From: Flagellimonas pacifica
GTDB lineage: Bacteria > Bacteroidota > Bacteroidia > Flavobacteriales > Flavobacteriaceae
Assembly: GCF_900215465.1 (NCBI RefSeq)
Contig: NZ_OBEH01000004.1
Location: 186,001-250,000 of the forward strand
Reading direction: 5' to 3'
Length of the DNA: 64,000 nt
Part shown: one piece after another, positions 26,110-34,972 of the stretch
Position numbering within the stretch: position 1 is the stretch's first letter
Layout of the letters: every line of letters starts with the position of its first letter
The notes under the pieces: generated by a model
Databases searched by the model: none
Told to the model about the DNA's origin: nothing
Seen by the model: the letters and a program-made list of their open reading frames with translations, nothing else
Translations under genes and position numbers: made by a program

Positions 26110-27078
26110 ATGCAAAATAAAAACACGCCAACTTTTACCTCTACTTTTGAGCAAGAGGTGTACGAAGGTTTGACCGCATTTCCCAAGCATTTGTCCTCTA
26201 AATATTTTTATGATGAAGTAGGTGACAAATTATTTCAGGACATCATGGCCATGCCCGAATACTACCTGACCGATCTTGAATTTAATATTCTTGATAAAAA
26301 CAAGGCAGAAATTGCCGAGCTCTTTGGTGGAAACAATACCGAATTCAGCCTATTTGAGCTAGGTGCAGGGGACGGAAAAAAGACGAAAATTCTACTACGC
26401 TATTTTGTGGAAAACCAAATCAGTTTTGATTACAGGCCCATTGATATTAGTCAGAATGCTTTGGACAAGTTAGAAGAATCCATCAAAGAAGAAATTCCTG
26501 ATGTTAAGGTCAATACGTTACAAGGCACTTATTTTGATACCTTACGGGATATTGACAAAGTAAATGGCAAAAGGAAGGTTATCTTATTCTTAGGTTCCAA
26601 CATGGGTAATTTGTTGCACCCCCAGGCCGTGGAGTTTTTAAAAAACATGAGGGATTCCGTAAATGCTGGCGATCTCATTTTTATGGGATTGGACCAAAAA
26701 AAGAATCCGCAGACTGTTTTGGATGCCTATAATGACAAAACGGGAATAACGGAGGCCTTCAACAAGAACATACTGGCCCGTATCAATAAGGAAATGGGGG
26801 CAAACTTTGATTTAGACAAGTTTTTACACTGGGAAGTCTATGATCCAGAAACCGGCACCGCAAAGAGTTATTTGGTCTCCAAAGAAGTCCAAAATATAAG
26901 GATTGAAAGTTTGGAACTAAAAATACGTCTTAAAGCATGGGAAACCATTCATACCGAAATTTCCCAGAAGTATGATGACGAAATTGTGGAATGGCTGGCC
27001 GAAAAGGCGGGATTAAAAATCGTGACACAATTTTCAGATTCTAAACAACAGTATAAAAACTATGTTTTTAAAAAGTAG
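26110..27078 (+). CDS. egtD: L-histidine N-alpha-methyltransferase (EgtD-like)
   Basis: SAM-dependent trimethylation of histidine to hercynine, the first step of ergothioneine synthesis. The 322 residues match the EgtD family: FPKHLSSKYFYDEVGDKLFQ, SAM motif FELGAGDGKKTKILL (about residues 84-98), IDISQNALDKLE, LGSNMGNL and GDLIFMGLDQKKNP. Cotranscribed with egtB and followed 3 bases later by a DUF427 gene. Confidence 0.92.
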   Translation: MQNKNTPTFTSTFEQEVYEGLTAFPKHLSSKYFYDEVGDKLFQDIMAMPEYYLTDLEFNILDKNKAEIAELFGGNNTEFSLFELGAGDGKKTKILLRYFVENQISFDYRPIDISQNALDKLEESIKEEIPDVKVNTLQGTYFDTLRDIDKVNGKRKVILFLGSNMGNLLHPQAVEFLKNMRDSVNAGDLIFMGLDQKKNPQTVLDAYNDKTGITEAFNKNILARINKEMGANFDLDKFLHWEVYDPETGTAKSYLVSKEVQNIRIESLELKIRLKAWETIHTEISQKYDDEIVEWLAEKAGLKIVTQFSDSKQQYKNYVFKK

Positions 27079-27081
27079 CAT

Positions 27082-27363
27082 ATGAAGGCAATTTGGAACA
27101 ACACTGTGATAGCCGAAAGTGATGATACGTTGGTTATAGAAAACAACCATTATTTTCCTGCGGATAGTATTAAAAAAGAATATTTTAAACCTAGTGATAC
27201 CCATACCACTTGCCCATGGAAAGGAGTAGCCTCCTATTACTCATTGGAAGTAGACGGAAAAGAAAATGCAGATGCCGCCTGGTATTATCCGGAAACCAGT
27301 GAGCTGGCCAAAGGTTTTAAGGGAAGGGTAGCTTTTTGGAAAGGAGTCACCATTGAAGCTTAG
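27082..27363 (+). CDS. DUF427 domain protein
   Basis: A 93-residue single-domain protein with the DUF427 pattern: WNNTVIAESDDTLVIENNHYF, THTTCPWKGVASYYSLEV and AAWYYPETSELAKGFKGRVAFW. Function is unknown. It is the third gene of the egtB-egtD unit, with only 3 bases of spacing, suggesting it acts in or near the same process. Confidence 0.9.
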   Translation: MKAIWNNTVIAESDDTLVIENNHYFPADSIKKEYFKPSDTHTTCPWKGVASYYSLEVDGKENADAAWYYPETSELAKGFKGRVAFWKGVTIEA

Positions 27364-27379
27364 CCCCCTTATAACATTT

Positions 27380-27444
27380 GTCAGGTCGAGCGGAGTCGAG
27401 ACCTCTTTAATTCGTTAAGACTTCTCGACTGCGCTCGAAGTGAC
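27380..27444. repeat. Flavobacterial GTCGAG-rich palindromic intergenic repeat
   Basis: GTCAGGTCGAGCGGAGTCGA (27380-27399) and TCGACTGCGCTCGAAGTGAC (27425-27444) form an imperfect long inverted repeat around an AT-rich loop. Elements of this sequence type are dispersed in intergenic regions of many flavobacterial genomes. Here it lies between the convergent DUF427 and glycogen-binding-domain genes and may double as a terminator. Confidence 0.7.
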
Positions 27445-27465
27445 ATTTTATGTCATTTTTAGCAA

Positions 27466-27762
27466 TTATAGCTCAAGAACAGCGTTCTCCGTTCCAGCAT
27501 AATCGTTCCATTGAAAACGATCAGCTTCCGCATCGTTGATGTAAGTATCATCAACTAAATATCTAAACTCATAGGTGTTTTCTTTTGGAAGTTCAAATGT
27601 TCCCTTGAAGGTTCCGTTCTTTAATTTTCTTAAAGTGCTCCCTTTGGGGTTCCAATTGTTGAAATCTCCAACTACTGCTACTTTTTTTGCTTCTTCTGCA
27701 GGAACCGTGAATGTAACTTTACAAACCGGTTTGCTTTTTAGGTACTGTTTTTTTATTGCCAT
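27466..27762 (-). CDS. Isoamylase early-set (glycogen-binding-like, CBM48) domain protein
   Basis: A 98-residue single-domain protein (VTFTVPAEEAKKVAVVGDFN, FELPKENTYEFRYLVDD, YINDAEADRFQWNDYAGTEN), typical of the E-set/AMPK-beta-like carbohydrate-binding fold seen as stand-alone proteins in Bacteroidota. The start is put at 27762 (MAIKKQYLKSK); a 20-residue upstream extension is hydrophobic and not seen in homologues. It may bind alpha-glucan; the partner is unknown. Confidence 0.85.
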   Translation of the reverse strand: MAIKKQYLKSKPVCKVTFTVPAEEAKKVAVVGDFNNWNPKGSTLRKLKNGTFKGTFELPKENTYEFRYLVDDTYINDAEADRFQWNDYAGTENAVLEL

Positions 27763-27925
27763 GGTTTTCTGTTTTTCTCTATAAAATAAAACGCAAAGCA
27801 ATAGATAAAACAGCTTATTCACAATAAGTTAAAGTCGATTTATCAAATTAATAAAATGCTGCTAACAATAGGATTACTTTTACAAAAGTAGTAGCCGATT
27901 TTTCAATAAATACAATTTTTATCCC

Positions 27926-29005
27926 TTAGGACTTGAGTATATCCGTAATGATATCAATCTCATTTTCTGTGTTGTAGAAGTGAAAGCTTAGTCGAATTCC
28001 GTTTCCTCGGAGCACACCAACCACATTTTCTTGTGCAAGCTTGTTAAATAATTGTTCATCACCTTTAATATTGAAAATGGTGCTGTGGTCGGGTCTTCTC
28101 ATTATTTTTTCTTCCAATAGCCCCAACGAACCAAATTCTTCTTTGGCCTTTATCGATAATTTTTCGAGTTGGGCCGTTATATGATTCAACCCAATGGTGT
28201 CCAGAAAATTCAAGGAGAATTGAAGACTACCAAAGTTGAGAGAATCCAAATGCCCAGGTTCCAAGTATTTACAAAACGGTATATCCTCTTTTTTCGAAAT
28301 GTCGCGATCCACAGAACCATTCCCAATAAACTTAAGGTCAAACCTTTCCATAACCTCATCTTTTACCAGTAAAAAACCATTGCCATAACCCGCCAAAAGC
28401 CATTTGTATGCACTTGCACCCAAAACATCTATTCCCGAGTCTTGAAAATTGAACTTTTGCGTACCACAAAATTGAGTGCCATCTGCAATGATCAAAAGGT
28501 TTGGAAATTCGTTTTTTAGTTTTTTAATAAAATCCAGGTCTATTTTTATTCCATTCACCCATTGTACCAAACTCAAAGCCAAAACATCTATTTTTCCTGT
28601 TTTTACCTTGGCATGAATAGTTTCTTCCAAACACTCATCAATCCCTATATATTCTCTTTGGAAATCTCGAGTTTCAAAAGGCCAGTTCAAAGAGGGATAA
28701 TCGTTCTCCAGAAGTAAGACATTCATCTTTTTGGACAATCCTTCTAATAGCATATTAAGTCCTAAAGTAAAATTGGGTACTAAAGCAATATTTTGAGGAT
28801 TGCAGCTAAAAAAGTTTGCTACCGAACTTCTAACATCTCCCATGCGCTCAAAACTTTTTTGTTTCATTGCACTCCCGCCTATCAAATAGTCCAGATCATG
28901 TTCTTGCCTCCATTCCATCAAATCTTCAGACAATAAACCTGTAGCAGCTGTATTGGCATAGATACATTGATTCAATACAGGGAATTTCTTTCTTAAGTTT
29001 TGCAT
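27926..29005 (-). CDS. Class V aminotransferase-fold PLP enzyme
   Basis: PLP-dependent fold-type I enzyme of 359 aa. Visible are the N-terminal NTAATGLLSEDLMEW, the cofactor region LLIIADGTQFCGTQKF with its aspartate, and the lysine of the Schiff base in GASAYKWLLAGYGNGFL (Lys about 219). Relatives include cysteine desulfurases, kynureninase-like enzymes and EgtE, the C-S lyase of ergothioneine synthesis. It lies 1.6 kb from egtBD on the opposite strand, so an EgtE-like role is possible but unproven. The sequence lacks the Cys-loop motif of IscS. Confidence 0.82.
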   Translation of the reverse strand: MQNLRKKFPVLNQCIYANTAATGLLSEDLMEWRQEHDLDYLIGGSAMKQKSFERMGDVRSSVANFFSCNPQNIALVPNFTLGLNMLLEGLSKKMNVLLLENDYPSLNWPFETRDFQREYIGIDECLEETIHAKVKTGKIDVLALSLVQWVNGIKIDLDFIKKLKNEFPNLLIIADGTQFCGTQKFNFQDSGIDVLGASAYKWLLAGYGNGFLLVKDEVMERFDLKFIGNGSVDRDISKKEDIPFCKYLEPGHLDSLNFGSLQFSLNFLDTIGLNHITAQLEKLSIKAKEEFGSLGLLEEKIMRRPDHSTIFNIKGDEQLFNKLAQENVVGVLRGNGIRLSFHFYNTENEIDIITDILKS

Positions 29006-29031
29006 TCGTTATATTTTGGGTGCAATTCAAT

Positions 29032-29039
29032 TATATTTG
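29032..29039 (+). promoter_or_regulatory. -7 box for the 2TM-folA unit
   Basis: TATATTTG fits TAnnTTTG and lies 20 bases before the ATG at 29060. A TTTTG stretch at 29014-29018 is closer than the usual -33 distance. Confidence 0.5.
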
Positions 29040-29059
29040 TTGATAAAGATAGCCATTCA

Positions 29060-29449
29060 ATGTTATCAAAAAAGAAACAGGAAACCCAGGTTGATATAGC
29101 ACAGCATGAGCTATTGGAAAATGCCCAAAAGCGCGTACGACAAAAGAAAAGGTTGTTTTCGCACTTCGTTATTTTTCTTATTGGGAGCGTGTTTTTGATC
29201 CTTATCAATAAGATCTTGAAATATGGTGAAGCGTACGATTGGTTTATTTGGGCCATTCTTTTATGGGCATTTTTGTTTGTTTTACATGCTTTTAATGTTT
29301 TTGTGACAAGTAGGTTTATGGGCAAGGAATGGGAGCGACAACAGCGTGAAAAGTTAGTTGCACTTCAAAAAGCCCGTATTGCTGAAATTCAAAAAGAAAT
29401 AGAAACGGATTTTCCACTTTCCAACATCAATAAAAAAAAAGATCAGTGA
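29060..29449 (+). CDS. 2TM-domain membrane protein
   Basis: Small membrane protein with two helices (FSHFVIFLIGSVFLILINKI and WFIWAILLWAFLFVLHAFNV) separated by a short loop, plus a charged C-terminal tail; it matches the 2TM domain family. The start at ATG 29060 (MLSKKKQ; 129 aa) is chosen because it follows the -7 box; the frame is open further upstream. The stop overlaps the folA GTG start by 4 bases. Confidence 0.82.
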   Translation: MLSKKKQETQVDIAQHELLENAQKRVRQKKRLFSHFVIFLIGSVFLILINKILKYGEAYDWFIWAILLWAFLFVLHAFNVFVTSRFMGKEWERQQREKLVALQKARIAEIQKEIETDFPLSNINKKKDQ

Positions 29450-29937
29450 GGCAACTCATCATTATAGCGGCTGCAGCCGAAAACAATGCACTTGGCATAA
29501 ACAACGACCTACCTTGGCACTTGCCGGATGATTTTAAGCGTTTTAAAGTCTTGACCTCTGGCCATAAGATCATTATGGGGCGGAAGACTTTGGAAAGCTT
29601 TCCAAAGGCCTTGCCTAACCGGGAGCATATTGTGGTCACCCGGGACCAAAATTATGCACCAAAATTTCCCTGTACAGTTGTACATTCTTTAGAAGATGCT
29701 ATAGCTCTTATTTCAAATGATGAGTGTGCTTTTATTATTGGTGGTGGCGAGATTTATAAGCAAGCTATGGATTTTGCAACAGATATTGAATTGACCCGAA
29801 TCCATGATTCTTTTGAAGCGGATACTTTTTTTCCAAAGATCGATACTACTGCATGGGAGATTGTCAGTGAGGAATATCATCCAAAGGATGATAAGCATCA
29901 ATATGATTTCACTTATCTCACTTATCAAAGGAAATAA
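29446..29937 (+). CDS. folA: Dihydrofolate reductase
   Basis: Reduces dihydrofolate to tetrahydrofolate with NADPH, recycling the product of ThyA (11276-12100). The 163-residue protein has the standard DHFR motifs: AAAENNALGINNDLPWHLPDDFKRF, KIIMGRKTLESF, REHIVVTRD and FIIGGGEIYKQAM. It starts with GTG, overlapping the preceding stop (GTGA). It is convergent with murI (3-base gap). Confidence 0.96.
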   Translation: MRQLIIIAAAAENNALGINNDLPWHLPDDFKRFKVLTSGHKIIMGRKTLESFPKALPNREHIVVTRDQNYAPKFPCTVVHSLEDAIALISNDECAFIIGGGEIYKQAMDFATDIELTRIHDSFEADTFFPKIDTTAWEIVSEEYHPKDDKHQYDFTYLTYQRK

Positions 29938-29940
29938 CTT

Positions 29941-30726
29941 TTAAAAATCCAGATATTCTACTTCACTGTCGGGACTACCCACCAGTCCTTTAAGTACATC
30001 CACATTTGAATTGGAATAGAAGACATACTCTGAATGGTTATCTGCTGATTCCAGTAAATTATTTTTGGCCAAAACTGCTTTTGTTTGCCTGGCAACTGCC
30101 TCTCCCGAATCAATTATAGTGATATTTTGGGGAAGCAATTCTTTGAGCATGGGCAATAAGTAAGGGTAATGAGTGCATCCCAATACAAGGCAGTCTATTC
30201 CTTGTTGCAACATGGGGTCAATATATTTGACCAAGAGTGTTTTTGTTTCCTCAGCAGCTAGTTTGCCTGCCTCAATCAATTCCACCAATCCGGTACCTTC
30301 TTGCTCAATCACTTCTATTCCCTCCGCAAACATTCTTGAGGTATTATGGAACAATCTACTTGAAAGTGTTCCTTTTGTAGCCAAAACACCCACTTTTTTA
30401 CTTTTGGTACGAAGGGCGGCGGGTTTTATTGCTGGTTCAATACCAATGAAGGGCACATTATAATTTGCTCTAAGATAATCAATGGCATTAGTAGTTGCTG
30501 TATTACAGGCCACTACAATTAGCTTGCAATCCTTGTTTAATAACAATTCGGTGTTCTTGATGCTTAATTGCAGAATATCTTCTTTGGATTTTATTCCATA
30601 GGGGGCATTCTTACTGTCAGCAAGATACACCGAACCTTCAAAGGGAAGTTGTCTACGGATTTCTCTCCAAATGGATGTTCCTCCTACTCCCGAATCAAAA
30701 ATTCCAATGGGTTTGGACATGCTCAA
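29941..30726 (-). CDS. murI: Glutamate racemase
   Basis: Converts L- to D-glutamate for peptidoglycan. Both catalytic cysteines are visible in VACNTATTNA and LGCTHYPYLL; IGIFDSGVGGTS lies at the N-terminus. 261 aa from the first ATG; a second ATG two codons later (MSKPIGIF) is equally plausible. It follows the ompH genes but a terminator separates them. Confidence 0.95.
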   Translation of the reverse strand: MSMSKPIGIFDSGVGGTSIWREIRRQLPFEGSVYLADSKNAPYGIKSKEDILQLSIKNTELLLNKDCKLIVVACNTATTNAIDYLRANYNVPFIGIEPAIKPAALRTKSKKVGVLATKGTLSSRLFHNTSRMFAEGIEVIEQEGTGLVELIEAGKLAAEETKTLLVKYIDPMLQQGIDCLVLGCTHYPYLLPMLKELLPQNITIIDSGEAVARQTKAVLAKNNLLESADNHSEYVFYSNSNVDVLKGLVGSPDSEVEYLDF

Positions 30727-30753
30727 AAATAGATACTATTCACAAAACAGCAT

Positions 30754-30788
30754 AAAAAAACCACTTTTCAATCAAGAAAAGTGGTTTT
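30754..30788 (-). terminator. Terminator at the end of the bamA-ompH operon
   Basis: AAAACCACTTTTC (30757-30769) pairs with GAAAAGTGGTTTT (30776-30788) around AATCAA. The A-run at 30754-30760 gives the T-tract on the minus strand. It lies between ompH and murI. Confidence 0.85.
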
Positions 30789-30809
30789 CAATATTTTATA
30801 GTGTTAGGT

Positions 30810-31319
30810 TTAGAAACCTAGTTCTTGCTTTACTGCAGGAAGTAAATCCTTTCCATTTGCAACTATCAAGCTAAGACCTGGGCTTGCATCCATTACATAT
30901 TCAAAGCCCTGAGCAGCAGCAACTTTTTCAATGGCAGCTTTTGCTTTGTCAGAGATAGGTGCAAACAATTCTTGTTGCTTTTTTTGCATTTCCTGAACTG
31001 CAGCTTGTTCAGCTTCTTGAATGTTCTTTTCAAATCCCTGAAGCTCAACAGCTCTCTTTTCGTTTTCCTCTTTTGATTTAGAGGTAGCTTCATTAGAGTA
31101 TTGCGTGTATTTATTTTTAAGTTCGGTCATAGAACTTTCTATATCCGCTCTATAAGTTTCTTGTAATTTTTTAAGTTCTGCTTGGGCAGCTTTCATCTCC
31201 GGCATTTCAGACAACAATTGCTGTACATTAATGTGGGCAACCTTGCTCTGCGCATTTACAAAACTTGTAGCGGCAACAAATAAAACTAGTGCTACAGCAA
31301 TTTTCTTTACATTTTTCAT
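30810..31319 (-). CDS. OmpH/Skp-family periplasmic chaperone
   Basis: A 169-residue periplasmic chaperone for outer-membrane proteins. It has a signal peptide (1-23, ending SFVNA), a long Gln/Lys/Glu-rich coiled coil forming the Skp arms (about 40-120), and the conserved C-terminal core strand (FEYVMDASPGLSLIVANG). It is the second of two ompH genes downstream of bamA. Confidence 0.93.
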   Translation of the reverse strand: MKNVKKIAVALVLFVAATSFVNAQSKVAHINVQQLLSEMPEMKAAQAELKKLQETYRADIESSMTELKNKYTQYSNEATSKSKEENEKRAVELQGFEKNIQEAEQAAVQEMQKKQQELFAPISDKAKAAIEKVAAAQGFEYVMDASPGLSLIVANGKDLLPAVKQELGF

Positions 31320-31364
31320 GATTCTAAGTTACTATTTTGAATGTTAATTTTAGTGTTTCAATAT

Positions 31365-32201
31365 TTATTGTTGTATTGAATCCTTTTCCTGTTCTTGCGC
31401 TTTTTTTCGATCATCCAATTTGGCTTTCCGCTTGGCTTCGCGCTCTTCCAATAATTTCTTTCTTCTTGCTTCGTAAGCTTTCTTTCGCTCTTCTCGAAGC
31501 CTTAACTGCTCTGCCCTTCTATCTTCAACAGCCTTTGTTTTTGCATCGCTTGCCGCTGCCGCTTTTTCTTTGCGTTCTCTTAGCGCGTCGCTAATTTCCT
31601 CTTCACTTTGGGCTTCTTCCTCTTTAAACTTATCTAAACGACTCTTCTGTTTTTCTTTTTTGTTCGATTTACTCACCTTTCTGGTCCGAGCTATCTCCCT
31701 TAGAACCAAGTCACTTATGTCATGTCTTTTTTCGGAATACAACATTACAACATCTGCGGATTTATCAAAAATAAAATCGTATCTTTTATTTCCTCCTATT
31801 TTCTGTACCTCGTTAAAAACTTGGTCTTGTATAGGTTGAATCAACAGTTGTTTTTGCAGCACCAAATCTCCTTGAGGACCAAAACGGTCTTGCTGGTAAT
31901 CCAACATTTCCCTTTCCAATATTTCAATTTCCTCTTCCCGTTCTGCGATCAATTCATCTGTTAACAATACTTTCTCTGCCATTAAATCTTTCTTCATTTG
32001 CTCAACAACACTTTGTTTAAGCTCAATTTCTTGTTTCCATTTTAGTGCTTTGACGTTTAACTGCTCGGTTGCATCTCTGTATTCCTCTACATTTTCAAGG
32101 ATATACTCCATGTCAACGTATCCTATGCGCACGCCTCTTTGTGAGAATCCATAAAAGGAAAACATCAAAACAACTAATGACAAAAGAACTTTGGTATTCA
32201 T
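31365..32201 (-). CDS. OmpH/Skp-family protein with long charged C-terminal tail
   Basis: Skp-like chaperone of 278 aa: a signal peptide ending at about SQRG, the core strand IGYVDMEYILENVEEY, a coiled coil, and YDFIFDKSADVVMLYSEKRH. The last 90 or so residues are an unusually long, highly charged helix (Lys/Arg/Glu/Ala) not found in classical Skp, but common in the first ompH of this flavobacterial operon. 45 bases separate it from the next ompH. Confidence 0.9.
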   Translation of the reverse strand: MNTKVLLSLVVLMFSFYGFSQRGVRIGYVDMEYILENVEEYRDATEQLNVKALKWKQEIELKQSVVEQMKKDLMAEKVLLTDELIAEREEEIEILEREMLDYQQDRFGPQGDLVLQKQLLIQPIQDQVFNEVQKIGGNKRYDFIFDKSADVVMLYSEKRHDISDLVLREIARTRKVSKSNKKEKQKSRLDKFKEEEAQSEEEISDALRERKEKAAAASDAKTKAVEDRRAEQLRLREERKKAYEARRKKLLEEREAKRKAKLDDRKKAQEQEKDSIQQ

Positions 32202-32299
32202 TTTTGATTCCGCTTTTTACATAGAAAATATCGTGCCAAAATAGTTAATTAATTTATAATGAATCACTTAGAAATTAAAAAGACACTATTTTCTATTGG

Positions 32300-34972
32300 T
32301 TAAAACTGCTGCCCGATGATGAAGTGCGTTTGCCAGCCGCTTGGACCCACAGAGGATGGATTTGCATCAGAATCAAATCCATAACCAAAGTCAATACCCA
32401 AGAGACCAAATGCCGGCATAAAAATACGTAGCCCCACTCCGGCAGATCTTTTTAATTCAAACGGATTATACTCATTAAAATTGTTAAAGGCGTTTCCTGC
32501 TTCCAAAAAGGAAAGTGCATAAATGGAAGCTGATGGTTTTAATGTAAGCGGATATCTTAGCTCTAAAGAGAATTTATTGTAGATGGTCCCTCCATCTCTT
32601 TCTTGCTGCCCGGTTATCGCATTTCTGCTGAAAGGGGTCAATGAACTGTTCTCGTATCCCCTAAGCTGAACTACATCCCTACCATCTAAAGTAAAGTTTC
32701 CAAGACCGTCACCTCCCACAAAGAATCGCTCAAAAGGCACAGCTCCAATGTCATTGTTATAGCTTCCCAAAAATCCGAATTCAGCGTTGGTACGCAATAC
32801 AAGTTTATCAACCAACCTGGTATACCAATCTCCTTTAAACTTTATCTTGTAAAATTCCAATAGCTTAAAGCGCTCCTCTTCCAGCTTTTCTACCTCATCG
32901 CTCAAGCGTACAAACTCTGCTTGTTCTTCAACCGTTCCAGTGTTGGGGCCTCCAATTTCTATTAACCGTTCTGTTTTTTCATTAATTTGATTGCGAACTT
33001 CTTTAAAATCCTTATTTCCAAAAAGAGAATAGGGTGGTGTAAACTTTCCGGTAAGTTCAAAATTTGAACCCGTCATTGGGAAAATTCTACTTGGTCCTTG
33101 CGAACTTCTTGATATACCGAAAGTGTAGCTTAAGGAATTGGAACTTCCATTTCCAAAATTAAAAAGCCCGTTATTAAAGTCATTGAAGTCGTATAATTGA
33201 TAACTCAATGAGTGGGAAATAGTGAAGAAATCATCTGGCCATTGTACACGTTTGGCCAGACCTGCAGAAACTCCTGTTATTGAGAATCCACGATCCTTGT
33301 TGACATCTATTCTCCCTCTATTACTAAAGCTGGTTGCGAACTGTTGCGTTCTAGAAAGTGAAAGGTTAAAACGCACGGGTTTTTTACCTCCCAACCACGG
33401 CTCTGCAAAGTTTAAACTATATACACGGAAGGTTCTACTGGCCTGTAAACGAAGTGCAAAGGTCTGCCCATCTCCCATAGGTACCGGTTTATACGCCTCT
33501 CCATTAAAAATATTTTTTAAGGAGAAATTGCTAAAGGATAGCCCAAGGGTACCTATAAAGCCTCCACCTCCAAAACCACCTTGTAGTTCTATTTGGCTGG
33601 AACCTGCTTCAACCAGGCTATATTGTATGTCTACTGTACCTGCATTAGGGTCTGGGTTTTGAATATCCGGAACAATTTGCTCCGCATCAAAAAATCCTAA
33701 CTGCCCCAATTCCCGAATACTTCTAACAATATTGTCTTTACTATACTTTTGACCTGGTCTTGTCCGTAATTCCCTAAAGATTACATGGTCATTGGTTTTA
33801 TCGTTACCTGTTACCGTAACGTGATCCAAAAAGGTTTCTTTACCTTCAATAATACGTATCTCAAAGTTGATCGTATCATTAACTGCCGATACTTCTACAG
33901 GGTTAATACTTGAAAACAAGTATCCATTGTTCTGATAAAGATTAGTTAAATCTTCTCCATCTGGCTTAGAATCATCGGCTATTCGTTTTTTAAGCAATAC
34001 ACCATTGTAAGTTTGCCCTTTTCTAAGTCCAAGGACTTGACTCAACTGCCTATCTGTATATACGGAGTTACCCACAAAATTTATATCGCCAAAGTAGTAC
34101 TTGTTACCTTCTTCTACTTTAATCTTTAAGTCGATACTGCTCTCATCAACTTTAACAAAGGTATCAGACAGTACACGGGCATCCCTATACCCTCTTTCTG
34201 CATAGGTATCTACCAGATTGGAAAGGTCCTCCTTATAGTTTTCTTCAATATATTTTGATTTTTTCCAAAAGCGATAAAACTTCTTCTTCTTAGTCTTCTT
34301 TAATGATTTTTGAAGTCTTTTATCTGATAACTGTTCATTACCATCAAACACAATGTTCCGAATCTTGACCTTGTCACCTTTTTTGACATTGATAACCATA
34401 CTCTGCGTATTAGTCCCAGTAGTATCGGCTGCGGTCGCAATACTGACCTTGGCATTAAGATAACCTTGCTTTTTATACTTGTTCTGAAGGTAATTTTTAG
34501 TATTTGCTATAAGGCTTTCTGTTATTTTCTTTCCTTTTTTAAGGTCTGTATCATCAAGTATATCCTCCACCTTTCTTTTCTTTACCCCAAAAACAGTTAC
34601 ATTGGAAAGTGTTGGGCGTTCCAAAATATTAAGTTCCAAAAATATTTTGTTCCCTTCTATATTGGTATAGAATATCTCAACATTGCTAAAAAGCTCTAAT
34701 CCCCATAATTTTTTTATTACCGCACTTATTTCATCTCCAGGAACGGTGATAGGTTGCCCTACACGCAGCCCTGTAAAGGTTTTTACGGTTTGTTCATTAT
34801 AACTTTGAAGACCTGTTACTGTTAACCCACCTAAAATATAGTCCTTTCCATCCTCAAAAGAAGTGTCCTGAGCTAAGCTTTGACCGGAGGTAAGTAGTAG
34901 AAGGAGTAGTGTTAGGTATAGTTGAATGGATTTTTTTAGATCCTTAATTGAGTTGTTCGCTAGTTTTTCCAA
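32300..34972 (-). CDS. bamA: Outer membrane protein assembly factor BamA
   Basis: Core of the machine that folds and inserts beta-barrel proteins in the outer membrane. The 890 residues comprise a signal peptide (with a long n-region; LLLLLLTSGQSLAQ), about five POTRA domains (about 45-470) and a 16-stranded barrel ending in a typical terminal Phe (IGQQF). Barrel-closing motif candidates lie near GLRIFMPAFGLLGIDFGYGF. The barrel contains a charged helical insertion (about residues 650-700, KTERLIEIGGPNTGTVEEQ) larger than in E. coli. Its start overlaps the end of uppS by 29 bases. Confidence 0.96.
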   Translation of the reverse strand: MEKLANNSIKDLKKSIQLYLTLLLLLLTSGQSLAQDTSFEDGKDYILGGLTVTGLQSYNEQTVKTFTGLRVGQPITVPGDEISAVIKKLWGLELFSNVEIFYTNIEGNKIFLELNILERPTLSNVTVFGVKKRKVEDILDDTDLKKGKKITESLIANTKNYLQNKYKKQGYLNAKVSIATAADTTGTNTQSMVINVKKGDKVKIRNIVFDGNEQLSDKRLQKSLKKTKKKKFYRFWKKSKYIEENYKEDLSNLVDTYAERGYRDARVLSDTFVKVDESSIDLKIKVEEGNKYYFGDINFVGNSVYTDRQLSQVLGLRKGQTYNGVLLKKRIADDSKPDGEDLTNLYQNNGYLFSSINPVEVSAVNDTINFEIRIIEGKETFLDHVTVTGNDKTNDHVIFRELRTRPGQKYSKDNIVRSIRELGQLGFFDAEQIVPDIQNPDPNAGTVDIQYSLVEAGSSQIELQGGFGGGGFIGTLGLSFSNFSLKNIFNGEAYKPVPMGDGQTFALRLQASRTFRVYSLNFAEPWLGGKKPVRFNLSLSRTQQFATSFSNRGRIDVNKDRGFSITGVSAGLAKRVQWPDDFFTISHSLSYQLYDFNDFNNGLFNFGNGSSNSLSYTFGISRSSQGPSRIFPMTGSNFELTGKFTPPYSLFGNKDFKEVRNQINEKTERLIEIGGPNTGTVEEQAEFVRLSDEVEKLEEERFKLLEFYKIKFKGDWYTRLVDKLVLRTNAEFGFLGSYNNDIGAVPFERFFVGGDGLGNFTLDGRDVVQLRGYENSSLTPFSRNAITGQQERDGGTIYNKFSLELRYPLTLKPSASIYALSFLEAGNAFNNFNEYNPFELKRSAGVGLRIFMPAFGLLGIDFGYGFDSDANPSSVGPSGWQTHFIIGQQF

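Noticed and set aside
24933..27078. Ovothiol pathway (OvoA)
   Set aside because: The EgtB-like protein has no fused methyltransferase domain, and a separate EgtD is present.
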